DNA from: Scolanthus callimorphus
Taxonomy: Eukaryota > Cnidaria > Anthozoa > Actiniaria > Edwardsiidae
DNA length: 64,000 nucleotides
Assembly: GCA_033964015.1 (NCBI GenBank)
Contig: JAWWUD010000058.1
Location: 186,001 to 250,000 of the forward strand
Direction: 5' to 3'
Positions 1 to 12,600 of this stretch are shown in pieces (the first letter of the stretch is position 1; each line of letters begins with the position of its first letter). The notes beneath the pieces are model-generated. The model was not told the origin of the DNA. It did not search any database and saw only the letters and a list, made by a program, of their open reading frames with translations. The translations under genes and the position numbers were made by a program.

Positions 1-204
1 TAACACGGGTACGGGTCTGCTTTTAGCGTATTCAGCTTACGTTGCAAGTCTGGGCATTTACATTTAACGTCTGTTTATGTGAGCCGCGCTGGCCCGGTTA
101 ACATGCTGAGTTCTTTTGTTCTCTTTTCCCTAGAGGCTTCAGAACAAACGATTTCAGCCCGACTAGCCGGGCGCATGTAAACTAGCCCTTTCAATTAAAC
201 TTAA

Positions 205-990
205 CCTACATATCATACAGATAAGTACAATAAAAAACTTTACCTACGTATCATACAGATGAGTACAATTAAGAACTTTACCTACCTATCAAACAGATGA
301 GTACAATTAAGAACTTTACCTACCTATCAAACAGATGAGTACAATTAAGAACTTTACTACCTATCATACAGAGAGAGTACAATTAAGAACTTTACTTACG
401 TATCATACAGATGAGTACAATTAAGAACTTAATCTACCTATCATACAGATGAGTACAATTAAGAACTTTACCTACCTATCATACAGATGAGTACAATTAA
501 GAACTTTACCTACCTATCAAACAGATGAGTACAATTAAGAACTTTACCTACCTATCATACAGATGAGTACAATTAAGAACTTTACCTACATATCAAACAG
601 ATGAGTACAATTAAGAACTTTACCTACCTATCATACAGATGAGTACAATTAAGAACTTTACCTACCTATCATACAGATGAGTACAATTAAGAACTTTATG
701 TACGTATCATACAGATAAGTACAATTAAGAACTCTACCTACCTATCATACAGATGAGTACAATTAAGAACTTTACCTACCTATCATACAGATGAGTACAA
801 TTAAGAACTTTACCTACCTATCAAACAGATGAGTACAATTAAGAACTTTACCTACCTATCATACAGATGAGTACAATTAAGAACTTTACCTACCTATCAT
901 ACAGATGAGTACAATTAAGAACTTTACCTACCTATCATACAGATGAGTACAATTAAGAACTTTACCTACCTATCATACAGATGAGTACCG
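205..990. repeat. 38-bp minisatellite, about 20 copies
   Basis: About 20 tandem copies of a 38-bp unit containing ATCATACAGATGAGTACAAT, with scattered single-base variants (ATCAAACAG, GTACGTATC). The right edge overlaps the last coding codons and the stop of the ApeC receptor gene on the minus strand. Confidence 0.95.
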
Positions 991-1167
991 GTAGCCGGAG
1001 GTTTTCCCTGCTTTCCGGGGTCCATCCCCTGATCATAAAGCGGGTTTTCTGTTGACTGCGTCACTGTTTGTATCTCTTGGTAGATTTCGGCTGCAGGGCC
1101 ATCACCATAAGGGTTTTCAGCGGTCTCTCTCCCGTGATCATGGTTCTCGGCCATTATCACTTCTCCA
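966..1167 (-). CDS. ApeC receptor exon 6 (cytoplasmic tail)
   Basis: Good pyrimidine-rich acceptor (CTTTTCTTCTTCCTAG), phase 2 as required by exon 5 (AG|T makes Ser). The tail is acidic, with tyrosines in NPYGD, EIYQEI, NPLYDQG and HLYDR. NPLY fits the NPxY class bound by PTB domains and endocytic adaptors. The last codons and TAG stop are read from the 38-bp minisatellite. Confidence 0.75.
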
Positions 1168-2591
1168 CTAGGAAGAAGAAAAGCATGGCATGTACGTAAA
1201 ATATTAAATATTGAAACCACTTCTTGAATTCCAACCTTAGATACTCTCACTTCTTTGGAAAAATCGATATTACCTCCTATATAATTTGCTCTTTATTCGG
1301 GATTTTATTAAGGAGTTCCACTTTATATTTGACTTTGAAAAGTGCGCAGGAAAGGTGTGCGCAGTGCAGACACCATGTACTGAACCATCAAACTGAAGTC
1401 ATTTTTTAAATTCGAATTTGGCTAACCAAACTACATTTACAAACTACATCTTACATGGTAAAATACGTCATAATGAAAATTTCCTATTAGTCAACGCTTT
1501 GTCAACGCCCACACGAAACCAAGAGAGCAACTGCGCGCTATTAAAGATTAAAACCTCAGAGAGTATAATTTTTGCTTTATGCATCGCCCCTATGAAGAAT
1601 ACAATGCTGATAGCGTCCAGTAGTAGTTTTTTCTCGTTCACGTACGAATGTTTCTTATCTTTAAGAGATTTTGCTCGTTTTCGTCGCTGGCGCGCAAACA
1701 GAAAATAGAGGAATGAACACATTGAATTGAATTGAACACAAGAGCAGACTTACTGCAAATATGACGGGTTATCGATGTCTGGTGCATATCTGTTTAAAAG
1801 AAAAATTGTAATATCAGATTAACAACTTACATATCTAACTTAAACATGTAACTACCATATTCATCGTCTACCATTACATCTAACGTCTTACCTGACGGAA
1901 GCTTCGTTCCCTTTGTTGGTTTTAAGCTTCCTATGAAAAAGGATAGAATAGTTTTTATGATGGATAAAAAAAAGATTTGTGGACGCGGTCTTTACGTACA
2001 TGGCGGTTTACATGGCGGTTTTGGGGAGATGGCGCTGGGGGGGGGGGGGGGGGGGCTCAGAAGCTCATGGAGGACTTGGGGGGATGGTACTGGGGGTCCC
2101 GGTTGGCCTAGCCTGCTTGCAGGCGGTACTGGGTGTTTTTTTATCGCGGAAAACCATTCGCTGATATCGGGCGCCATCTTGGAATTTTGAGCGGCGCCCA
2201 ATCAGCGAACGGATCGGGTTTTCCGCGATAAAAACACCCAGTACCGCCTGTAAGCAGGCTACGGTTGGCCAAGCGAGTGGTTTATGGAGGGCTTAGGGGT
2301 GTTTTATAACCGCGACAACAGGCGACAACTAAATCACACGCGCGGGACCTAATTCGTGTGATTTAATTGTCGCTAGTTGTCGCGGTTATAAAATTATGTC
2401 CCGTATCTCAAAAGGAACAATCGCAAAAGTACAATTTCCCATTTAAAAATGCTGATAAATATTCGTGAATTTGCACTCCAATTTCTTGAAACAAATCATC
2501 GTGGAGGGGTACGTATGTTTTGTTCGGAATTACACAAATGGGAATGTTTATCGCTTGGAAATGGACGCCTATAACCTCCAAAAAGGTGTAT

Positions 2592-2650
<59 letters not shown>

Positions 2651-5016
2651 GTTGCGCCACGGAGACGAGGTCGAGAGAAAGCGTGCTATTTCTTGGGATA
2701 ACGCAGGCGATGCGATAACTGAAGGGGAGGCGTAAAATTGAGCGGGGAGCTTATAACAACCGGGAACCAAGGCAATAGTACATGGAAATTAAACCATCCT
2801 CATATGCAGCCTGCAGGGCATATACTAAAGCAATTCTTTAGCTAATATGCTCGCAATTGGTGAGCGGTTTCGCATCTGAACCATGAAGCATATCAAACTC
2901 CAGTGTCGTTTTTTTAACGAATCCGCGCGGGCTGCCTGTGGTATTTTTGAAATCTCGATCCAGGCCATTAGGCCTAGGAAAAACAAAATGACGACCAAGA
3001 GAATTACAGACCTTTCAGATAAGGTAATAACGTCGGCAATTCGACAGTATTTGGCGAAATTTTCTTAATATGGTTCTCTTTTCATGCTATTTCAAACCTC
3101 TTTGCGGAGTGAAGGAGGCGCGCCGTGCTATCCTCAAATAGGATGCACCTGTCAACTTAACTCCCATGTGGTCTAATGCTGTTAAGACCTCGAAAACACC
3201 ATCGTCTCCCATCACAAATTGAAATAGTCCATCCCTGGTCACTTTTGTCGTTGAGTTGGGAATAAGGCGTGCAACCTCGTTCCCAGCGCCTTTCCCTTCG
3301 CTTGGGAGTAGGGCGGGAAAAGCCGCTCTCCTCAAGGGAAGGGGAAGACTGGGAGCGAGGTTGAGGCACGCAGTTTCTTGGGAACAAACAAGACTAAACA
3401 GAGACGAAGGACACAATATTTAGGTGCAACCGAACTGTTTTATTCTTAACCATCCAGACACTTGTCATAATGATAGGAGGAGAGTGCCGCAGTGCCAAAA
3501 AAAAAGAAACTAAGTTATCCCATTAAGTGTCCAGAGTGGTTTAGTTTCTGAAGTATCGGCATCCAATGAAGAGACCAATAATGACCCCTCCACACAGCAG
3601 CACCTTGTTAATAATGTCCCTCTGAGTCAACACCTTATCAGCCAGATGCACTGTGCTGTCATCAAGGCCCGTTTTATCCTTTAGCGGGACATCCTTGGAT
3701 GGGGCCACCATGTGGGTGCGATATTCAGTAGAGGGTAGAAGTGCTCTTTCTAGGATCTTGAAGTCCTCATGTGATACTGAGATAAGGTTAATTGAGCTTT
3801 GCTGTAGGAAGTCTGGCAGGTTGAGAGAGGCTCTTGTAATTCCAGGGTTTGGTACAATAGGACACGGTGGCAGCAGTATGGACTGGAGCTGGTCAGCGGG
3901 TGTTATCCTGATGCTACCTCCCATGCGCAGTATATCTCTATTGAACACAGGTGGGCGCTGAAGTCTGAAAAGACACAGAAAACAATTTAAAAGTAGATTC
4001 TTGGTGATACGAAGACGCTATATCCCCTTTCGTTCGCCCAAAAATAGTGACCCCCCCCCCCCCCCCAAACAACACTTTTTGTCAGTAGGAATCGGCTAGC
4101 TTTAACCTCATTTGTGACATTTGAGTTCTGATAATAACTCTCGATAGTTTAGGAAGTTCTGTGGTTGTACTAAGTAACGAAAGAGCTCATCTATCTCAGC
4201 TTTGCAAATCAAATATTTATTTGAGAACACCTTGACCTAGAAAAGACCGTTTGGTTAGAAGCTTTTAGCCCACACTACTTTACAGGCGCATTTCTCCTTG
4301 ACTTACCTCCACTGGTGATACCATCCTAGCGTGTACTTGATATGTTTGTACAAAACTACTTTACAGGCGCATTTCTCCTTGACTTACCTCCACTGGTGAT
4401 ACCATCCTAGCGTGTACTTGATATGTTTGTACAAAAGAGTCAAGTAAACCGTAACGAGGATTAGCTGAGTGATGCGGAACTTGCAAAGATAAACAAGATA
4501 TTCTGAAAATTAACAGACAGACTTATTAGTTGTTATTGAGGAAGAAGAACAAGGAAAAATTCAACTTAATTTACTTTTGGATTGTAACTAAACTACACGC
4601 AAACTTGCGGATGTTACACTGCGCGGCAAGAAAGTCTTTTGTGAAAGTGCGCGCATAATTTGTACTTACCTGAAAAAAAGAGGAAATCACCAACGGAGTC
4701 TGTCCCACCAGTTGCGCTGTACTCACAATAAGGAACACTTTTATCAGAAGAAATGTCAACATTATCAAATATTTCCGTCTTAAATAAAATTTCGCTTTGC
4801 GTTTTGGAAAAGATCCAGTCAAGTTCAGGACAAGACCGAGTTTGATTGATACGTTGCTAAGCACGACTTACAAAACAGAACAAGTTGCGTAATTTTCGCG
4901 ACTGTTTCGTAGCTGCGCGCGCTGGAATGTGATTGGTGGAGGATATCTAGATGCGCGTGCAGAATTATTGAATGGAATATTTATTCCTTTGATAAAACGT
5001 TCGCAAAAAAACATGC

Positions 5017-5090
<74 letters not shown>

Positions 5091-6582
5091 GAGATCGAGT
5101 GAGAAAGCGTGCCATTGAACTCCATTGGAAAAGTGTTGGACGTGTCGCCGTTTGTTCGTCCACAGACTCGTTGCTCGTCCAAAAACAATTGCATATTCAC
5201 TACACGCCGAATGCAGTGAGTCTTGTCATAACGTGCTGCCGAAATTTACGTGTAAAATATACCCCACTGGTCTCATTGTGCTTATCTAAGTTATGGACTG
5301 GCGAGCCCAGATCGAGGTTACGTGAGAAACGAGGATGGGGAATTGGAAGGGAACGGCGAAAAGAAGCGTCGCCAGACCCCTGGAGCACAAAGACACGAAA
5401 ACACAAGCCAATGAGAGTAACAGACGGTTGAAGCCCCTAACTACGCAAGGAGAACACGAATGAGCGATATTATGCCAATGAGTGAGAGCCTTATATTCGC
5501 ACTAATGAGACCAGTGGGAATACAATTATTTATTTCATTTGACAATCATGATCGAAGTTAATTGATCAACAGGCAACCACCTAGTGAGTTCGCTAATCGA
5601 ACCCTTTAACCACCAAAAAGAAAGTAAAAAAAATCGTCCCCGGGTGAGCTTGAACCACACAACCTTCCGGTTAACAGCAGAACGCGCTAACCGATTGCGC
5701 CACGGAGACGAATGCGTAGAAATTGTAGGAATAGTATTGAACATGTTGCCGTTCTCTTTGCACAGCCCCTCCCCATCTTTTGGGCGGGGGTGCTCGTCGT
5801 ACCTTTTAGGGTTTAAAATCAGGCATCTGGTACCTTTCAGCTAGGTACCTATAAGAAAGTCCGTTCTAGCAAATCAAGCAAATCACACTTGTTGGTAGCC
5901 TGAATTTCAGACGTATTATACGAGGGAAAATTACGAGGGAAAATACGTCTTGTTGGTAGGGGTCAAAATCAACTAAGCTACACCATTTTTGTTACCTAGG
6001 GATAAAATCGAAAGTCCCCCTCCGGGACACAGCCCAGTCAAGCCGACGCGAATAACGATTCCATTGCTAACGGGATAGAAAACCAATACGGATAGGTTGT
6101 CCAAAGAAAGATGATGTTCATACCAGCTTGAGTGCATGAGGGCTTATAAGAAGTCTGAACATCAAATTTCCGAGGGAAACCTACAAGTGCCTGAAACAGA
6201 AGAGCCCTATTGGTTATATTGTAACTATTGTACAAAACAGGCAATCATTTTATGTCGGCATAATCGCACTCGACCTACAAAAATTCGCCAAAATTTGGCG
6301 TTGTATTAGAAAAAAGTTGTTGGTGAAATTCTATGCGGTCTATGAACGGTACGTAGTTGCTTTAATAAAACTCCTCTCTGGTTGGACAATAAAACAGTAC
6401 CTAACATAATAAAGAACGACGATAAAAGAGACAAAAGAACGCCTCTTTACAATGAAGGTAATGAAATTCTGAAATTCTTGGCCGCGAAGGACTAAAAAAT
6501 GAACGCCTGCAAAGTTTTACGAAGCAAACAAAGGATTTTGCTTTGGTTATATTACAGCATATAACAATGTACTGCAGTAACT

Positions 6583-6656
<74 letters not shown>

Positions 6657-9600
6657 TCTTTCTTTTTAATAAAATAAATTAACCATCACTTCATTCGATT
6701 TTTATCCCCTGCCACTCCAGGCCCCGAGTACAAGCGCGCGTTTTTTGCCACCAAAACAGCACTATAATATTGGGCGCGTCCGGAGAGCTTTTGTCTAAAC
6801 AGACTACATATGCACTGCAGTCTATTGGTGACACAGCTGTGTCAGCCAACGTCTAATTACAAGTAATATAGTCACAAACACGACAGCTAACATCTTACAA
6901 GCAATATACGCAGAGTCACCACAGCTGTGTGGTGACATCACGACACAGCTGTGTCGGCCAACATGTTACAAGCAATATATTCCTTGTCTATATTTTGCAG
7001 CTATCGCAGTTGCAGTCTATTTCATGAGTCGTGCTACTTCTTTATGAGTTTCGAAAGGCTTGTATAGCGCCAAGGAAGTCCAAACACCCTTTCCACAACC
7101 CTGGCAGGCGTAGGTACCGCCACCCTTCGCTATCGCTGCGTTTTATATGGAACAGAACTACCCCATACCCCATACATCCTCCATGCCCCATATCTCCCGT
7201 AGAGGTCTACTTTTCCGAGTAAGAGCCATTCGCATTTCCGTGTTCCCTTCATTGTTGTCCGTTGGTACGTATGTCTCTAGATTTCAACCCCATCGTGTGG
7301 TCCGGTGCGGCTAGGGGGTGGACCCGGGTGGACCGCCTGGCGCACGGGTTGCCTCGATGGCTGGTGGATTCCTCCGCAAGAGACGGCCGAGCCGTGGCAT
7401 TCTCAAGAAAATTTCCAAAAATCATCGACTTTTCGCGACATTGTAAGAATTTATTGTTACTGTGAAAACACATGTACATTTCTTTCTTCTTCTTCTTCCG
7501 TATGGGCCCATCTCCTTCTATCTTGAAAATTCTTATTGGCTTTAGTGCAGTGCAGTGTGGGTGTAGCAAAAATAAAAGTTCAACAAAGTGCAGGTGGATT
7601 AAAAAACATATAATGTGCCCTGGTCAGCGACTTCTGGCTAGCTGACTCTACAGCCTGTCCTTGAAGGTCACAGGGCTGAGTGCCAGCACCACAGAGTCAG
7701 GAAGTCCGTTTCACTCCCGAATGGTTCTTGGAATAAAGGAGTACTGACGATAATGTGTCCTTGAAAACGGTACTTCGTAACTCACACTGTTCACGTATCT
7801 GGAGGGATCTTCCCGGATGTAACTCAATACCCATGCTAACAAACGAGTTGCGCATTTTATACAACCTGGTTTGGAGTGGGTTCCAGTTCAAAACTGTAAG
7901 CATATCGGGGACACTGGAAGTATTATTATATCTATTTAGCGCGTAGTAATCAAAATAATCCTCCAGATTAATAGAAAAACCTTTCAAGTGTTAGACAAAT
8001 GCAATTCTAGGTTGTTTTGATCTGTGTTATCAAGAGGATGGAATTGGATTGTGATTTGAGCTATTTTCTTGTCAGAGAAGTAGCCAACAAGCGTGCAAGA
8101 GCACCTTTAATTAGAAAATCCCCCTTTACCTCATTTGCAAGGTTTGTAACAATTTTACCTCATCATCGGCGAAAAAGGCAGGAAAAGTCACAAAAATTTG
8201 CAGATTCTCGAGGAAAACTGTTCTATTGGTCGCCATTTGCTCTTTGTCTCAGCCGAAGGTATTAACACGCATATGCACTAAAGGAAAAAGCCACTTTCTG
8301 CCTCCAGTTTGTGACTACTTCTAAAAATGGAAGAGCAAACTTACCTCCAGTTATAGAGCATATATGCAGCTACGGCAAGGACCACAATCATGCAGACCAG
8401 CGGTATCACGATGAGCACAGTATTGGGGCTAGAACCCCCTACTGCGCATGCGGTTTTAATGGCGTCCTGAGCTGACGAGTTTGTATGTCCCGTGGGGGAT
8501 GTAGAGAGGAAACCTTCTGTTATCGATGACGTTTGTGTGTTGGTCATAGAAGAAACGTCTGGTGATGAAGAACTTTTAAACTCCTGTGATGGTGATAAGG
8601 TGCTTCGAATTGTTGTTGCTCTTGTTGTGCTTGGTTTTGCTGTAGAAGGTTCTGCAAAATCAGTGCAAATTACAGCCTGTCCAGGGGAGGCGTAGGGAAG
8701 GCCGAAATGCAAAACAACAGGCAAACAAAAACGAAGGTTCTATTAAGGGACCCTCGAATACCGCAATATCGCGTTCAAAATACCGCGACAAATAGCGCGC
8801 AAATACCGCAACACCGTGTCTAGAACTCGCAAGACACTACCATCATTGCATTCGAATGACCGTGTCAACAGGGAAGTCAAACGCACAGCTATCCGCAGAC
8901 AAAGGTAATACCGAAGTTCCGTCATTTCACTGCCGATTTTTTTTAAAACGAAATGGTGTGTTTTAAAGCCACATCCCGCACACCGAGCGGAATCAGAATA
9001 TGTAAATATCGCGTCTTTTATATGTTAGCAATTTTACCGAAATACCGAGACAAAATTGTTCGAATACCCTCCGTGAATCCCTACACCCCCCTCCCAAAAT
9101 AAAAAGGAATCTTAAATAAACCAGGGAGTTTCCTTGCGTTTTGGGTAGGTTGGGAAACAAATTTACTCTCCAAGAGAGGTAGGCACGCCGGCTAATAAAT
9201 GTGCTCTTGTACTAATATACCGCCACGATCAGATAGCATTGCTTACCAAGTATTTTGTATTCAGCTCTGAAACCGGAACTACTGCGCGAATCATCCGATT
9301 GAAATATCACAAATAGCGCATGCGCCGTGGAGGTAATGTCACGTGGTATAGATGATCCCACAAAAGAGCCAATCAGCGTCGAGGTTTCATTCACGCCGTC
9401 GTAGACTTTGAGTGAGTCCGTCGTGCCATTGAGAGAAAAGTTCGTGAAGTGTAACGTGACGGGATTCCCGTTATTTCCCATGATCCTCCATGAGCAAAGT
9501 TGTCCATCCGGGGATCTGTACGGGAATTTAGGGGACTGGAACGAGCCCGTTGGTTCGCGAAGTGTGTGGTTGCAACCTGTAATAGCAGAGTCGTCATTAC

Positions 9601-12600
9601 ATTGTATTGCATATTTTCGTAGAGTCATGTCGTTGTTATAGAGCAGATTTCGTATGACTGTGAAACGTTCCGCGACACGTCACGGCTATCGCGCTCGCGG
9701 CACGGAACCTGGCCTGCTGTAGATACGGAAGAGCTTGCGTAGTCGCGGCACGGTCACGGTCGCGGCGCGGCACAACTTTTTTTTTGTCGCGGCACTTTTC
9801 ACAGTCATACTAAATCTTATGTGCACTTATGTGCACTCCGAGCCGCAGGATTGAAAATGAGGCGCATGAACTTCAAGAACAACCAAGCCTTGCCCCATCA
9901 CACTACCCATCGGAATTCTGTTGTTTTAAATTCGGCAACATTCCATTGTCTTTTTCATGGAAAACTCGTGTGCATTGGTATACTACTCGAAATTGTTTCT
10001 ACAGTAAAAACCCGCGTTTAAGAACCTGGGCTTTAAGAACCTGTTAGGCTAAAATGTTCATTTTAAGCCTCCTCCACATAAGAACTTGTTAAAATTGCTG
10101 AATTTAAGATCATCGTCTGATTACATTTAAAAGTAACTTGACATGACATTTTAAGGACTGTGTTGAATGTCTATTGTGTTTACCATTCAAATAATTCCTC
10201 AAATGTATTTATATAAATATTTATATTATATAAATGAAATTCATATGAAAATTTAAGAACCTATTATTAAGAACCTTGGTAGCCTAAATTTGCTTTAACC
10301 CTATTCAGTCTGGGTTTTTTTTGACCATCTGTGACTGGGGGGGGGGGGGGGGCTAATTCGGCCCCCCCTCTATATCTCTGGAACCACTGGGGCTATGATC
10401 ATCAAACTTTCACACAATGACCATGAGCCTTAGACAAATCGCCACACCTATTTTTGTCACGTGGGAGCAAAATGTGACGTCACAATGACGTCATTCTCAA
10501 TGCTTTATCAATTTTAAGTAATTTTAATTAACTTCCAAAAACTTGGTAGATAATACTCTAAAAGCCAACTAATTAACGTCAAGATAATGTAAATGTAATA
10601 ATTTGTGACATTAACACATAAATTTTATTAAACTTGCGTCATAATAACGACTTTTGAAAATATTGTCCGCCATCTTGGATCCGCCATCTTGGATCCGCCA
10701 TCTTGGATTTCATTTAATTTCCATTTGACTCTTCAGATAAATACTCAATGAGAAAAAAATGGTCAAAATGTACATAATACTTATCAAAGAAGTGTTTGAC
10801 ATTCAAAAAGTTGAATTAAAAGGATGTTGGTGAATCCCAGAGCTAGTTTTAGACCATATGCTAAAATGAAGAAAATCCCCCTAGCCCTCCCCCAAAGATT
10901 TTGTGTCAAAAATTAATTAGCCTGTACATAAATGACTAATGAGTACAAGCTCCGATAGTCATAATTTGGGCAATGTGTCCAACATTAAGCTTCAAATATG
11001 AAAAAATCACGTTTTTTCGAGTTTTGCAAAACATGCATGTCAAAAAGTGGTTGCCATGGAAACTGGGTCGTTGACACTGACATGTCATTGACACCAAAAT
11101 GTCCCCAGATAAATTTTAGGAAAAGTCACGAAGTTTCACCATCATAGCGGTAGTGGTTATAGAGTAATCAGGATTTTACTGGAGGCCGGGGCTCGAAAAG
11201 CCCCCCCCCCAGTCTGAATAGGGTTAAGTACCATTTATATGAGCTTGTTTAGGCTTATCTTGATATGACGCTGGGTTTTTACTGTAATCATTTAACTCAC
11301 TTGTGTAGTAACAGTAATGTAGTCTATGTCCCTCTCCCGTCCCTTTAGCCCCATATGGATACGGCGCCAGTACGTCATCCTGATTATACGACCCATCCTC
11401 TGTGTCATATGATATCCATTCTGACGTCACTTCCGCCCAGCGTACTTGCTGGCATACCGCTGACCCGTATGAAAATAAATAAAACGGACTTCCGGTTGGA
11501 AGGCTTATGGGCGTGGCCCTGTTTCCATAGATACTGCAGCAGTAATAAATCTTAGTAACTGCCCATTGATAGTCCCCTCGAGGTAGATATCCTTTTAACT
11601 TGTTCCTGTTGTCGTTTTCTTCGTCGTGCCAGTAGACATAACCGGAAGTCATTCCGGAGGGACAATATTTTGCTCTTTTGTAAATGCAGTATTTACCTGT
11701 AAGGTGGATTGTCAAACAAACAGGCTACATATAACGTTTTCGTTATGATCACCTCATTAAGTAGTTTGATAAAACTATTGGGAAATAGATTATGGTGCAA
11801 ACATATGCTAGCAAGTACCAAGTAGTGAATAAAGTCTCTTCTATTCTATTCTATTTTATTCTCCAATAACTGTGAGCATCTTTAATTCGAGCACTATTTC
11901 TAAATTTCAAGCATTTTTTTATAGAAATCGAGCACTTTTTTTTTGTGCTATATTTTGAGCACTTTCCAACGCAATCGGGTCAGGCCTAATGACTACCTCC
12001 AGGATGCTAAATGTGTTTATGTTGGGCATTCTATTAACTCGCGCTCTGCGCATTCCCTCGAGGCCTCTTGGCGTATATATTCTTGTTAATTCATTAGTTA
12101 TTCACTTGACAGTTTACCAGTCACATAACGCTTCACCGTGTCTAATTTTCAGTTCTTGATGTATCAATTCTTAGGCGAATTGTGTATTTTTAGACATATT
12201 GTGTATTGTTAGAATCGTCTCGTCTCCAATAAACTGGTACACGCGTCTACTCCTACACCCTTTGTCTTGTTATTGTAGAATATACAATATAAACGCTTTC
12301 TGCGCGTAGGAGCGCAGCGACAGAGCGCTGAATGGCATTCTTACGCTTTGTTTGCAAAATCTTACTCATTTACCGACATGCAGCGCGCGCGGAATGTAGC
12401 TGGGATATAACTAGAATCCAACTATGAATAAACAAAATGAGGGGGTCCCAGTTTTTGTAAGTGGAATCCCAGCATTCCCTGTTGGCACGAGTTGGAACGT
12501 CGCTGCCACCATATTTGAGATCAGCTTGAATATGGCAAGGCCACCCAGAATGTTGCCTAAACATCCAAGGCCTGGTGATCCTACATATTATGTTTCAGTT

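Noticed and set aside
205..990. CRISPR array
   Set aside because: Directly abutting 38-bp units without spacers, in a eukaryotic genome; a minisatellite.
1418..1722. Overlapping open frames on both strands
   Set aside because: No domain, no splice context, and mutually exclusive on opposite strands.
7249..7569. Pair of frames with basic peptides
   Set aside because: Overlap on both strands in three frames; no conserved motif.
8345..8651. Splicing of the ApeC TM exon to the exon at 3541-3964 instead of the tail exon
   Set aside because: Phase allows it, but that exon fits better with 4388-4464 and would add a second membrane helix; kept only as an alternative.
8741..9070. ATACCGCGA-rich stretch as an ordered satellite
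   Set aside because: Words recur irregularly; no unit length could be fixed.
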